The position numbers were made by a program, and so were the translations under genes. From Sweltsa coloradensis (taxonomy: Eukaryota; Arthropoda; Insecta; Plecoptera; Chloroperlidae), in NCBI GenBank assembly GCA_024449915.1, contig JAMZAV010000098.1, forward strand, positions 62,001 to 126,000: DNA of 64,000 nucleotides, in the 5' to 3' direction. The notes under the pieces were generated by a model. That model was not told the origin of the DNA and ran no database searches. It saw only the letters and a list, made by a program, of their open reading frames with translations. Below, piece after piece: positions 21,430 through 33,580 of this stretch. The first letter of the stretch is position 1. Every line of letters starts with the position of its first letter.

Positions 21430-22082
21430 TGAAATTCGTTACTAGTAAGTTTTTAAATTAAATTAAAATAAAACATTAACTTAATTTTTTTAAGCAAGTC
21501 AGCTTAATTACAACAAATTTACTTCACTTTTTCAATTAAAATCACTATTTTAAAAAAAAAATTAAAACCCAATTTCTAATAATTAATTATTGTTTGCGCT
21601 CAACTTACAAATATATTTTGATGTTCTGTAAAAAAATTAAATAGGAATAGCATGTGGTAATATAGTAAAGAGTTGTTTTAAAATAATTAACCCTTTACAA
21701 TACGATTCATGTTTATTTTCTATAATCTCAATTTACACGATATACTAATTATAAACATCGTAAGGTCTCGTTGAGAATAAGAAAACATACAATCGAAAAG
21801 CATGTAGTGTTAAATCGAAGAATTTTTTAAAAATAAAAAAAAAATGGTAAAATTGCGTTTTTTATGAGAAAAAATTTTCCGATTGCGCTCAAAAACGTGG
21901 CAGTTCTAAGTTCAGAGATTTCGAAGGCCTCCATAAAATTTCATCTTAATCGGAGTATCGGTTTAGTCGGAATCGTGTTAACAAACACACAAAAATACAA
22001 AAAGAAAAAAAAAAAAACATTCAGGATTTTTTCTCCAGTGTAGTGAAATGGAATCTTCGCTTCGCTCGCTACGCTCATCCAA
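21430..22082 (-). mobile_element. Helentron-like element, copy H5 (degraded)
   Basis: The 5' portion is well conserved in reverse orientation: AACGTGGCAGTTCTAAGTTC near 21894, GGAATCGTGTTAACAAACAC near 21969, and the tip CGCTACGCTCATCCAA ending at 22082. The 3' half (21430-21840) is diverged but keeps the GCGCTCAA and TTCTGTAAAAAAAT landmarks. The 3' hairpin and CTAG end cannot be found, so that boundary is approximate. Confidence 0.55.
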
Positions 22083-25000
22083 CTATGACACATCCCAAAC
22101 TTGTGTTTTTTCCTGGATTTGGTTTTAATGTACCTAGTCTCCCCAGTCCCCATTGATAATTTGGGACCGGGGTGTACTAGTACTAGTGTCACATAAACTT
22201 TAAGTAATCATCATTATCCACCACCGTTTCCTGCTTCAGGCAGGGTCAGCTTGGGTTTAGCAACCAAATGTTTCCACTTCTTTCAGTAAAAGACCACTTG
22301 CTAATTAATTATAAGCCCATTTTATATTTGTGGGAACCCTAGTGTTCGAGACTTGCTCTAAACTTGCAAAGTTTTACTTGAGTTTGTTCTGGTACTGCTA
22401 ATAGTTAATGGCCAACTTGTTCTCGGATAAAATGTAGACGAGTTGTGTAACCTTTCATTTTTAACTTGCACACTAAGACCCTGTTTATTTTACTACTATA
22501 AATACTATTATAGTACTATACTATATTACCCTCGTTAACTTAAATATACATGGGTTTGGTCCAAGACAATATGGTTTCAAATGTATTTCAATCCTTCGAA
22601 CCTAGTAAATATTGGGCAATTATTGAAACAATTTGTTTCAACCTGTAAGCACTTTGTTGCCTGTGTGCATGTACATTCATACCCCCGCTAAATAGTGCAA
22701 AGTTACTAGGATTGCTCTACGGTAACGATTTTTGTGCCATCTGGTGCTAGATGACAGTTGAGCCCGGTAATCATTGAAGTATGGCGTCTGTAATGACTTT
22801 ACGAGTATGCTTCGGTCGTCTCTTGGTAGTCACCTGAGCGAGTCGTCGAAATGTCACAGTAGCTATTCGCTCGTTCTTCATTTTTGAAACCCTTTACAGT
22901 CTCTTGCTACTCAATGGCCGAATGCGAAGAAGTGAAATGCAAGCAGGATTGTAATTAATTAATTTAAATTGTTCCTAGGATCTTATATTTAATGAATTAT
23001 TTTCTTACCACGTAGAAAATTAGCAGTGTCAGGAATTCAAACAACTAAATGCATGTTTTAGGCCAAGGCCCTAGGGCCTAGGCCTAGCGTAAGGTAGCCT
23101 AGGCCTAGGCCTAGCCTAGCTAGACCTCAGACCCCAGCCACAATCTAGCATTTTGAATGTTTTGTGATATAGTTTGATGATTTTAAATTTATTTTTAACT
23201 TCTTGACCTTGGCCAAGGAGGTTATGCTAGGCCTAGGCCCTATGACAAGCCAAAAACGAGAGATACAACGCACATGGACTAACAAACACAAGAAAGTTTG
23301 TTTGTTTACTAATTTAAAAAAAGACTCAAGCTACCGCCTTCTCGTGGGTGGGTTTTGAGAGCGACTTAAAAACGTATGTCCGTTAAGTAGGCAGTGGGAA
23401 GCCATGATAAGCAGGCTTTGAGTAGTTGTTGACAAAATCATTAAGTAGGCGAGGTGTAAGCAGGCTAGCACAGAGCAGGCAAGTTTTTAGCAGGGTAGCA
23501 GTCGAAAAACGATTACAGACGTACCCTTAGGTTTAATCATAGACCACATTATTAGGCAAAACCTTGTCAAAATTGTATCTGCATTATGTTTATAATAATG
23601 TTGTTGTGAATAATGTTGATTCATAGTGTTGTAATTAGTATTTAGGAAGGATGGAAGTTTGGTTCCGTTAATGAAGATATTGATTCATATAATATCTCAA
23701 TTTGATGGATTCCAAAAGTGTATGATGCTTGATGACAATAACATGTTGTGTCATATTGTTACATTTAAAACCCAAGGTTGGAAGAGTGCAGCAGAGTATG
23801 TACTGTAGTAAGTAAATACGTATGTTTGTATTATTTATAGAATTCATTTGTGTGCTCTCACATCATATTTATAATGTATCACTAATGGATCCTAGTTGAA
23901 GACATGTATTGCACAATTGAAAGTGTTTTTAATGTGTATGTATATTGTAAATACATGGGACATAAAACTGTTATCTGTTCATACCGTTGTCATGCGACGC
24001 ATGAAAAGCAGGGGCCACCGAACTTATATATGTACTAATGCTATAACAACCTTTAATTGATCAATAATGTATAAAATAATATATCTTAGTTTGTAATGTA
24101 TTCGTAGTGTTTACTATCTTTTCTGTCAGAATAGAAAACAATTCTTGAAGCTAATTGCCAAAGCTTAATCATGTAATTTTTATAAAATAGTAAGAGTGAA
24201 TTATTTAATAGAAATCTATGATTCTGCAGTGGTGCGACAATTTAAATACAAATAGAACAAAATTCAAAATGTATTGTTAATCCTTGAATGAGATATAGAT
24301 AGTCTGTAGACACATGGCCAATATGTTGTGTTCCAATTGTTGTGAAATGATGAATTGGTTTTCTTAATTCAAGAAGCAATCCAGCCAGATTGATTCACAT
24401 AGTTCTAAAATTCCCTGTTGTGTGTACTTCAATGCCAATCAAGTCCAATGCAGCATGAATCTTGGCTGGATCGCTCTATCAACTACTTTAGAGCGTTTTC
24501 CTAGTTATCTTATTGAACGTTATGGTGTCCTAGGATCCAGTCTTTTATAAGATTCATCATTTTTCGTTAACCGTTGAAGAGAGTTTCCCACAACATATTA
24601 GCCATGCGACTATAACCCTATCGAAGTAAGGAATAATAAGCTGTGTTTTGTATTCTTGCACTTATACAACAAGTGAGTGATATTAATCAATTTTCTCAAA
24701 TTGAATTGGAATTAAATTTCTTTAGAATCACAAATTGTGTGTACGTGTTCCACACACACTGAGGATTGTAAACATTTCATGTCAACACTGTGCACATATT
24801 TCATGTATGTTATTGTGTAACAAAACTGAAGGTTTAAATACACTTTTAATTCCTTTCTTGGTGTCTAGTTTATTTTGCACTACAGAGTTATTTTTTGCTG
24901 TAAATCCTTATCACATCATATTTTCTTCCCCAGGTTTTTCTCTAACCATTATTTATTTATTGGTTCACTCAAATACAGCATTGCTGCCATTTTACATTGA

Positions 25001-25131
25001 GGTACTAGGATATAATAACTTTAAAATCATATTATAAAAACATAATACATACCTAATAAAAACAGTAGAACATACATTTGGTTAACACTTAACAACAATA
25101 ACTAGGACTATTATTAAATATAAATCAATAG
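22083..25131. other. Unannotated interval, with a CpG-bearing stretch at 22730-22930
   Basis: Most of this is AT-rich with no open frame. Positions 22730-22930 are richer in CpG and include ATGGCGTCTGTAATG at 22782 and CAATGGCCGAATGCG near 22912, which could be a promoter or first exon, but no supporting downstream exon is visible. A cluster of AGGCCTAG oligomers lies at 23065-23130. Near 24493-24506 the string GCGTTTTCCTAGTTAT matches the extreme 3' end of the Helentron-like family. Confidence 0.3.
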
Positions 25132-25870
25132 TTGGATGAGCGTAGCGAGCAAAGCGAAGATTCCATTTCACTACACTGGAGAAAAAATCCGGAATGCATT
25201 TTTTTCTGTATTTTTGTGTTTGTCAGCACGATTCCGGCTAAACCGATACTCCAATTGCGATGAAATTTTCTGGAGGCCTTCGAAATCTCTGAACTTAGAA
25301 CTGCCACGTTTTTGAGCGCAATCGGAAAATTATTTTTCATGAAAATCGCAATTTTACGATTTTTTTCGATTTTTAAAAATTTCTTCGACTTATAACACCT
25401 ACATGCTTTATCTGATTTTAATAATTTTATCACAGAACCTTAATTTTATGAATTAAGATATTCGTGTGAAATTTGAGCGCAATCGAAAAATTATTTGTCA
25501 TAAATATCAAAATTTAAAGTTTTTTTCTTTTTTAAAACAGTTCTTTGACTTAGTTATAACACCTACATGCTTTATCCTATTGTAATGATTTTTTCACAGA
25601 ACCTTAATTTTATGAACTTATATATTCGTGTCAAATTCGAGCGCAATCGAATTATTATTTCTTATAAAGATTGCAATTTTACTTTTTAAAAAAAAATTAC
25701 GATTAATTAAAATTTACAAAATTTAAGTTAATTTTTTATTTGATTTAATTTAATTTAAAAAAAAATTCTATTTAGTAATACACACACACACACACAGAAC
25801 AACAGAAAATCCGCATAACACATGGCCGCTCAATGCACCAATTACGCTTATCCAACAACGCGCATGAAAA
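25132..25870 (+). mobile_element. Helentron-like element, copy H6
   Basis: This forward copy starts TTGGATGAGCGTAGCGAGC and keeps ACTACACTGGAGAAAAAATC, GTGCGAAATTTGAGCGC-type repeats and TACGCTTATCCAACAACGCG near 25846-25865. The 3' hairpin region is altered (AACGCGCATGAAAAAGCG instead of the usual CGGCGGGACTTAAGCG). A CA dinucleotide run interrupts it near 25780-25796. A similar altered 3' end appears again near 26110-26150. Confidence 0.6.
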
Positions 25871-26699
25871 AGCGTTTGCGAAAGCTTCCTTTATTATTTA
25901 ATGATATTACATGAATTATGACAATGATATTGTGATTTAAAAGAACGATTATTTTAAATAAAACAAATCATTAATAAAAAATAGAATATAAAATTTTAAA
26001 AATTTAAGTTATTTTTATTCGTTTATTTATTTTAAAAGAATTGTTTAGAATACACACACAAGCCGAAATAAACAGAAAATCGCATTAACATTGCCGTATG
26101 GACGATTATCAAAAGCGCTGAAAAAGCGTTGCGAAGCTTCTAGTTATATTAATGGATATCTACTGATCGGCTGTAAATGGGATGAATGGTTTATAAAGAA
26201 CTGATAGTATAAAAGAACAAAACATAAAAGACAATATAGAATCAAAAATTTTAAATTAATTAGCATCCGTTTGATGACATGAACGTCTGCTGATATTGAC
26301 ACGAGGCCGTAAATTTATTCAATTATTTTATTTGATTTAATTTAAGGAGTTGAAGTTTGTTAGAAGATGATTAGTAACTTGGTCACTAATAACGGGTATG
26401 ACAGAAACAGGAATACAGACAAGTAAAACGAAGAATCTGAAAACTGTTTTAATAAATTCAGATATCCTATATTTCAATTACAACGGTTTAGAGTCAATCT
26501 GACTTGTCGAGTGTTCGATTTGTACATTCGACTAGTCCTATTTTGTTATGGCAAGCACTTCGATGAAGTTTCAAGTTTGTTCAAGCAGCATTGCTTCGGC
26601 CTAAATTTTTCAAGTGAAATTGCTGGTCAGGGAAGTCATAAATGGCTGAAAGTTTTGGGAAATCATCAAGCGTCGAAATCGTTTTTGTCTTCCCGTGAT
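25871..26699. other. Unannotated AT-rich DNA before the candidate SBNO promoter
   Basis: Apart from an altered Helentron-like 3' end near 26060-26150 (AACAGAAAATCGCATTAACA, then GAAAAAGCGTTGCGAAGC), nothing is recognisable. Confidence 0.35.
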
Positions 26700-26749
26700 T
26701 TCGAAAAAAAACAACAGCAACAACATTTCGTGTATTGAGTTGGTAGTCG

Positions 26750-26848
26750 CATGTCGCAGAGCATTGTGGGAAATGATTATACTTTCAAGATGGCGGGCCC
26801 GGGAGCGAGCCATTAATAAAAGTCTAAAGAAGTCCGCGCGTTAACAAA
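26750..26848 (+). promoter_or_regulatory. Promoter-like segment with CSL and YY1 motifs
   Basis: TGTGGGAA at 26765-26772 matches the CSL/Su(H) consensus YGTGRGAA. CAAGATGGCGG at 26786-26796 matches the YY1/Pho core often found at transcription starts. Both lie just upstream of ATG 26849 in a locally GC-richer patch. Short motifs occur by chance, and a similar AAGATGGCGG also lies inside the miniature elements at 6950 and 7200. Confidence 0.35.
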
Positions 26849-26869
26849 ATGCCTCGTCCTAAAAGAACT
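26849..26869 (+). CDS. Candidate first coding exon of strawberry notch
   Basis: ATG followed by six codons (MPRPKRT) runs directly into a consensus donor (ACT|GTGAGT). It ends in phase 0, and the next recognised SBNO exon (42574) begins in phase 0 with ATKKAAYVDNV, so the join is open and gives a short basic start before an acidic stretch. The intron would be 15.7 kb. The evidence is phase, donor quality and the promoter motifs just upstream; nothing in seven residues is diagnostic. Another first exon is possible. Confidence 0.45.
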
Positions 26870-28250
26870 GTGAGTATTATACGTAACTTTTGATGCAGAG
26901 CAAGTGGGGAACATATTCTGGTTGTATGGGTAGATAATCTTCGTCGGTGCACTTGTGTTTTGTGGAATATCCCGACTAACATAGTATGTGTTATTTTTAC
27001 GTTTGTGCACAACGCCGCGACCTAGGCCCCAGCCTACCCTAGCTAGGATAGTTTTATTTATCAAAATAAACTCTGAACTGTTCAGAGTAGATGCTTCAGG
27101 CCTTTGAAGATGGAACACTATTCAGTTCTTAAATATATCCCAGTAGTTTATCATTAAATCGGAAGTTTCTTAAATGCGTTTCCTTTGTTGTACAGGCTTC
27201 ACCAAAAAGAAAAAAAGTTGAGCCACAGCTAGAGTCCCTAGGCCAGGCCTAGCCCTAGATCATAGGCGTAACCTAATACAATTACTCGATTGGAATCTTT
27301 CTAGATTACTTCAGGGAATCTGTAGATGCATTTCATTATCTAATGCAGTTCTCTTACAGCAGAGTCAACTGAGCTGTCACCTTTTGACTAGGATTGGGCT
27401 AGGGCCTAGGCCCTCTAGGCATCTCAATGTTCATGAATCATGCAGGTATTGGTGGGGCCTAGGCCTACACTTAGGTAGTTGCCATTAGGCTAAGTCCCTT
27501 ACTAGACACTAACCCGGCCTAATATAAAAGTCCCTGTTTGTAAGATTGTTTAGATATACCCTAGGGTAGCCCTAGGCTAACTTATTTGTAATTGGGTAAG
27601 CTCGTGAGCCGTAGACCTCTGAGGCAGGTTGTTGTTAATTTTTGCTGTTGACCATTTGGTCGGTGGTAGATTTTCTTTACCCTTATTTTTGTTTCATCTG
27701 CCTTCCTCCAAATTCCTAGTTTTTCTTTCCTCCCATCAATCTATTTTTTCTTTAGTTTATTTTCCACATATTCTCTAGGCATGCCTTGGTTTCCCATTGA
27801 TAGGGGCTTGATTGCAAGCCTTCAAGATTATTTTCTTCCACTGTCCCTTCAGTGAGATCATTCCAATCCACCACCGTCCAAGCATGAAGGAGTAATTCCC
27901 ACATCAGTTCTTGAGGTTTCTCTTTTACTTCCATCCTCGATCTCCTTTTGCCAAGTAGCGTAGGCCTACTATAGTGGAACCAGATAAGGTGGCGGTCGCC
28001 GAGGGATCGCAGCACTGTCGTCTACGCAGTATGGCCACAGGATCGGCAAAAAGTAAATAAAATAACGGTCTCTAAAACTGCTTTCGGAGAAAAACACGAC
28101 TTTTTTAAAGCCAAGCCTTGCTCAATATATCCTAAAAATAAAGTATTTATGGAGTGTACAAATTTAATCAAGACATTTTGATGCTCCAAAACATTGACAT
28201 CACATCTGGCGAGGTTGGCATTATAAACAGCTGGAACTTTGGACACACCA
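26870..28250. other. Putative SBNO intron 1, left part
   Basis: Mostly unique DNA rich in AGGCCTA oligomers. About 27620-27990 resembles 36600-36990 and 39500-39870 (shared TTTTGAGATTATTTTCTTCC-type wording), so it is a dispersed repeat of unknown type. On the minus strand it reads partly open, including LLLHAWTVVDWNDLTEGTVE. I do not recognise the product. Confidence 0.35.
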
Positions 28251-30176
28251 CAGGGCTCGAAAATTCCTATACCCGAGTTGCCCGGGGCAACTAACACTCC
28301 AGGCACGGGCAACCATAATTTATAGTTAGTTGCCCATACGGGCAACCAACAAATTTGGTTAAAAACTCAAATCGCGTAAGATTTCACAAAGTAGAAACCT
28401 ACTTTATCGACAGGCGACAGACGCTTGATGTAGTTCCAAGACTTGCCACAGGCTGCACCACGCACCACTACAATCGCATTCCGATCGATATCGACTAGGG
28501 CCTACATCGAATAATCGGAAACCGGTTTGAAACCGGTTTTGTGGGAAACCGGTTTTCATTTCGTAAACCGGTTTTTCGAAAATTCAAAAATCACGTTTTT
28601 TTCATTTCGCCGCGTTTTTTCATGCAACACAGTTGTCACATTTTATGCTGAAGGTTAATCTAAACATGCGCTTTCTCATTTCTTTTGTGCTTGGCGGCGA
28701 TTTTCTTTCGAATTATAATGTCCTTTGTTCATGCCGCCGACTTGTGGCAGTGTGTTGAGTATGCCCCATCCCCCAACCCATTTGTCTTAACCACTCGCGA
28801 TCTTCCAGAGATTATACTGCGTAAATAATAACCATAACAATTCTTATGTTTTCAATCTGCTAGATGTCAATTAAAGCTGTCACCAGTGGTAATAACTGAA
28901 ATTAATCACATGGGAATAGAGATACTGCATAGGCTAGCCTTTCCTTATCTTGTTTACTCTCCAGTATTCAGGCCCCAGCCCCGCCCCCGCGCCAACGCAT
29001 CGTGACCTTGACTAGACTGTGACAAGATATATAAAGCAGATGCAAGGAATCTCGAGTGTTATCTTAATGGCCTGCGGCTGTTCCTCTTTCGTGATTATGA
29101 AATACTACTTCATCAACACGTCATTGTTTATGGGACAGCATTACGTCTTGGGATTACGATAATTGATGAGTGCTTGTCTTAAGAGCTGTTAAGTGCAGTG
29201 GCGGGGGGGGGGGGGGGATATACACACAAAATCTTGCGGAGCAAAAAACGGTTTTTTAACCGGTTTCTTAAACGATTATCCGGTTCGTAAAAATACTATT
29301 CGGTGTAGGCCCTAATATCGACCTATCGACTTTACCCATAATTCAGTATTCACAGCTGTCGAGAAAATGGAGATCTGAGACTTGTTTACGTTCTCCCGTT
29401 TCGTGAAATTCCAACCATTTTTGACACTTTAAAACCATTGCGTAATATTGAACCATTTTAAATGGATTTACGGAACTTTTTTAACTGTAGGCCTAGAGGA
29501 GTAGCTTCAACGTCTCGGCCTACGGCTACTAAGTCACTCACAATTAACGAAGATGAGATAGGCCTATCATTGCCTAGGATAGACCTAGCTAATGAACCTG
29601 CCAAAAAAGTAAAATATGACCAAGAGTATGATAAAAAGCGGGTACGGTACCTAGAAATGCTGAAGTATTGACTCGGCTATTGTTTACAAGAAATTGTCGT
29701 ACATATGTAAAACAAAGAAAATTATTGTGTCAACCAAAACGCATTGCTCGAATGATTGAACCAATAACTGCTGTTTGTGAGCAACATTTTGTACTTATCA
29801 CTACGATGAAAGCAAGATTTTGCGCCGTAACTACACGCTCTGTGAGTATATGAAATAACTGACAGGTTTGTTTACCGACACCGTCACGACAGACACACAA
29901 CAGTTACAACCTAGTCATATAATAGGTTTAAATTGGAGTTCTTGCAACTTCAAATGTTTGACAAAAAGGCGCCGTACGCTGCGCTTCTTGCGGAATTCTT
30001 ACACTCGTGCTTTTTTGGTCAATTATTAAATGGGAAAATGACTCACAAAACAGGCAGTATATGGTCCATCACATTCGAGAGGCGGTGTGTCAACCTTGAA
30101 TTGAGTCTGGGCAACTAAAACTTTGGGCCACTTGCCCAGCTGGGCAAGTAGATTTTTTAAAATTTGTCGAGCCCTG
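28251..30176. mobile_element. hAT-like element with CAGGGCTCGA termini, hosting a nested MITE
   Basis: The left end CAGGGCTCGAAAATTCC is mirrored at the right by AATTTGTCGAGCCCTG. The termini also share TTGCCCGG/TGGGCAAC wording. No clean 8-bp duplication is visible (ACACACCA against CACCATTA), so the insertion is old or the ends have changed. An 819-bp younger hAT MITE occupies 28496-29314. Open frames at 29462-29671 and 29668-29853 may be remnants of transposase N-terminal sequence, but no DDE motif or hAT dimerisation block is seen. Confidence 0.6.
28496..29314. mobile_element. hAT MITE with ATATCGAC target duplication
   Basis: The ends are TAGGGCCTACATCGAATA and its near mirror TATTCGGTGTAGGCCCTA. 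ATATCGAC is repeated exactly at 28488-28495 and 29315-29322. Several AAACCGGTTT motifs near both ends form subterminal repeats, and a poly-G run lies at about 29201-29217. The 242-bp element at 10068-10309 is a shorter family member. Confidence 0.85.
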
Positions 30177-30477
30177 CACCATTACCAAAAAGGCAAAAAA
30201 AACACTTTTGTAATCGTGATTACAAAAAATCATTATTTTGCTAAAATACTGACTGTGGGACGAACTACTTTATTCACAGCTTATAAAATGTTGATTTATG
30301 TGATAATATATCACGATAACATGACCAAATACGGTAGGCCCTACCTAATGCCAGTTGTGTGTAAATTGTCAACGTTGGCGTCCGTGCTCTCGTTTGACCT
30401 TGACGGCCGCCAGCTTATCTGGTTCAACCTATATGTGGCAATGTTAGTCCCTGATTGGATTGCCCCATAGATTTTAA

Positions 30478-30877
30478 ACTCCTATTGTAGGCCAGATTAG
30501 CAGTGTCCAATAATTCCGCACAGGCGCGAGCGTAGCAAATTGAAGCGTCGAAAATCCAGTTCAAGATGGTGATTTGGCGTTTTAATTTATGCTTTTTTAA
30601 AGCAATTAAGTATTTTACTGGATTGTTTGATATGGTTTTATCTTGTGCAGCATCGGAATGCACAAAACAGAAACAATAAGAATTAATTGCATTTAAGGGA
30701 ATTTAGTAATCATTTAATGTAAAAGGCTAGTATGCTCACCTGTCAAACTGGCGGCCATCTTTAAAAATATTCGGTCTACAAATCGCTCCCATTTAATTAA
30801 CATGCAAACTGGGATTTCAAGATGGCTTCTAATTGTTACGGAAGTGGACCACCGACTGCTAATCTAGCCTACAGTAG
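30478..30877. mobile_element. 400-bp TTAA-type MITE
   Basis: The left end (CCTATTGTAGGCCAGATTAG) is mirrored at the right (AATCTAGCCTACAGTAG), and TTAA lies at 30474-30477 and 30878-30881. This is the uninterrupted relative of the element split across 4944-7252, with 6915-7252 corresponding to about 30530-30870. Comparing the two copies defines the insertion site of the hAT-like element at 4996-6906. Confidence 0.65.
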
Positions 30878-30935
30878 TTAAATATCAATGGATTGCCCTG
30901 TACCTGTACCTAAACAATGCAGTAACAAAAATTAG

Positions 30936-31553
30936 GGTAAGTAGGAACAACGGCCATAGCTCTGAAGGAGATGTATGGAAAAATATCTGGGGTAGGTAGA
31001 AACATACGGTACCTAGGTCTTATCTCAGTGAACATGTGGTATATTTTAGATTTTTTCTAGGTTACATTTTACAGGTTTAGTGTAGGCCTACAATTGTGTA
31101 AATGTGTATATATACAATGTAAAGGTGTTCCTAGTTAGGGCACCTCCAAAATAGTGCTTGTTGGGGTAAGTCAGAATAACCAATGAAAATGTGGTAGGCC
31201 TATTTATGACCATGGGTACAAAGTAAAAAACTGATCTGAGAAGATACAGGTCAAGAGAAAAGAATTACGTACATAGATTTGCCCCAAAAAATACACACTG
31301 CTCATAAAAAAATTGTAATTAGGGCCCTAGGAAGAATCGCTACCGTACTTACAAACGTTTTTTTTTTTTTTTTTTTACAAGGTGTCATTTAAAATAAAAT
31401 ATACTGTGCCTGTTACAAATTTATTGATTTCTAGCTATGTCCCCTGGTCCAAGTATTAGACATATGAATAATTTAAAAACACCCGATTTTAATCAACATA
31501 TTTGTAAGCGCTACATTCGTCGTTCCTAGTTACCCCATGTTCCTACTTACCCC
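30936..31553. mobile_element. Candidate TIR element with GGGTAAGTAGGAACA ends
   Basis: GGGTAAGTAGGAACA near 30937 is mirrored by TGTTCCTACTTACCCC near 31539. Related motifs (GGGGTAGGTAGAAACA near 30989, GGGGTAAGTCAGAATAA near 31164) recur inside like subterminal repeats. AATTA adjoins both ends and could be a short target duplication. There is no coding sequence; boundaries are approximate. Confidence 0.45.
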
Positions 31554-32454
31554 AATTACCCCTAGGCCTACCTCTTCCTTCCACCTATTTTCAAGGTCAA
31601 AGTTAAGAGTTACCTATTCTAGAGGCTGATTTATAGTTGGTTTATGGTGGTTTGGCCTACCTGCTGTTGAACAAGAAATATTGCAGATCAAATATTAAGG
31701 TACCATTTTAGAAAATTGTAAATTTCCTCATATAGGGAGGTGGAAAACAATGATGTAGGCTACAGTACACAGGAACAATATAAAAAGAATTGAACTGCTT
31801 GAAATTAAGTTTACACCTAGCTCAGTGTTTGCATCCCAAAATTTGCATTAAATGTCTGACAGGGAGGTTGGGCCCCTCCCCAAAAGAAAAAAAAATCCTA
31901 AATATTCAAGACCCTCTTTCAATCCTCCTTTGACTGATCAAATATTGTGTTTGTAATAACCTTAATCAGAGAGTTCCGTTTGTCGTGAATGTGGATAATT
32001 CTCAAGTACGATAGGTATAGGCTACGCATTCTTTGTAGGTTGCGCGTACCTGCAGCTGATACTGATCATGATATTGCTTCATTTGTTCAACTCGTTTCTT
32101 CAACTCAGTCATTAGTAACGTGCTTTTGCTTGAAAATTGGCAGCTAGGGTGACCATATCAGGATTGTTTCCTAACGGGGTACAATTTGGCCTGTGTCACT
32201 GTCACCCCACCCCAACTAATATTAAATAAAGATAGGCCTCTAGCCTAATGGATTTTTTCAATGAACTTGTGGTGTTTGAATATGGTGTGGAATCGAAAGT
32301 GTATTTTCACATTTAGGCCCACTGTACTGATTAAAGTTTTAAACAAGGCATCGAAAAAGGCTCAAACCTTACCTCCCCAAATTTGGTCCCATCTTGTCTT
32401 ACAACTTGACTAAAGAGTAGGCTAAATACCAACCCCAAATTAAAACGTCCAGTA
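31554..32454. other. Unannotated putative SBNO intron sequence
   Basis: TAGGGTGACCATATCAGG near 32152 looks like one end of a hAT-type element, but I find no partner. Otherwise it is unremarkable AT-rich DNA. Confidence 0.35.
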
Positions 32455-32667
32455 ACCGGTCACGACGTCTTGCAACACCACCTGCACCGTTTTAACATTA
32501 CCAACGAACCGGTCATCTGTAAACTTTGTAATTTAGAAGACCAAGACAGAGCGCATCTCTTTAGATGCGCCGCCCTCAAGAGTGACATTGACTCCCTGCC
32601 CGATGAACTGAGCAGGATAGAAAAGGAGGCAGTCTTATATTGGATAGCAAGACAGAAGAATGGCTAA
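32455..32667 (+). pseudogene. LINE ORF2 C-terminal zinc-knuckle fragment
   Basis: The plus strand reads HDVLQHHLHRFNI, then CKLCNLEDQDRAHLFRC, a Cys-Cys-His-Cys knuckle, and continues to a stop at 32665-32667. This layout is typical of the extreme C terminus of RNase H-bearing LINE ORF2 proteins, like the fragment at 10680-11995 but clearly a different sequence. Everything upstream is missing, as in a 5'-truncated retrotransposed copy. Confidence 0.55.
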
Positions 32668-33295
32668 AGAGGCCAACTTTGCACAAGAAAGAAAATAAAA
32701 GTCTTTCAACAAAGCCGTCTACAGACGGCTGTGTAACTGGACAATTTCTTACCTAGATTCAATTCAATTTATTTAGCAACCATTAATTAATAATTAGTAG
32801 GTACCTACATTGTTAAAGATGACCATCACTAATGTCGGATTTGTCAACGCTAAAATTTTAAAAGTTTAAGAAAACACTCGCATACAGTAGTTAACAACAT
32901 AGGCAACAATACAAGTACAAGTAGGCCTACATAACAGTAATAGGTAATACTAGGTATAAATAAAAATACATTTAAAATGCTTTGATTTAGAGCTTTGTCC
33001 TACCTAGGCTACATTCATTCCAGTTGGTCTACCGATACTTAGGCCTACTTAAAATTTAGAATTTAAACAGTCTTGAATAGAATAAAATATTTTTTTAGAA
33101 GAAACTCCCTCACGGCTGTTTTAAAACGAGACAGATCGTATTGACAAAATTAGGGTTAAGAGTATTAGTATTAGTAGTGTTAGGGCGCTTTACAGCTAAG
33201 ACTATTCGTGAGGACATTTGAAAAGCGTTGAACAAGAATAATGTGGTCCCTTTTGAGATAGAGTTGTATTGGGTCTTACTCTTGAATGAAAATGA

Positions 33296-33580
33296 TGTTG
33301 AAAGAGAAAACTTTTGGATAAAAAACAGGATTTTAGTAAGGTGATCAATGCTTTAAAATGTACAGATTTTCACCAAAATATACCTTGAAAGAGAAACCGT
33401 TTTAGATAAAAACGGGATTTTAGTAGCCTAGATAAAAAGTTGTATGATGCTTCAAAACACACAAATTTTCACCAAAATGACCTTGAAAGAGAAAACTTTT
33501 GGAAGAGAAACAGGATTTTAGTAGATTTTGTCATTGTGATGGTTTAAAACTCGCAGATTTTCACCAAAATGACCTTGAAG
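33296..33580. repeat. Minisatellite, three units of about 95 bp
   Basis: Three imperfect tandem units each contain TTGAAAGAGAAA, an ACAGGATTTTAGTA-like block and AGATTTTCACCAAAAT. Unit starts are near 33297, 33385 and 33483. The units have diverged by substitutions and small indels. Confidence 0.7.

Noticed and set aside
22782..22960. First exon of another gene (short ATG frames in a CpG-rich patch)
   Set aside because: The frames stop within about 20 codons, donors are weak, and no downstream exon with recognisable protein sequence follows.
27197..27250. A second coding exon of SBNO (GCTTCACCAAAAAGAAAAAA after an AG acceptor, reading ASPKRKKVEP)
   Set aside because: The acceptor is reasonable and the basic peptide is tempting, but there is no good donor before the in-frame stop, and any weak donor would break the phase to exon 42574.
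29462..30118. An independent protein-coding gene from three adjacent short frames
   Set aside because: They lie inside a TIR-bounded element, have no recognisable motif, and are more simply eroded transposon coding sequence.
32152..32170. A hAT-type element starting TAGGGTGACCATATC
   Set aside because: No partner terminus or target duplication was found nearby.
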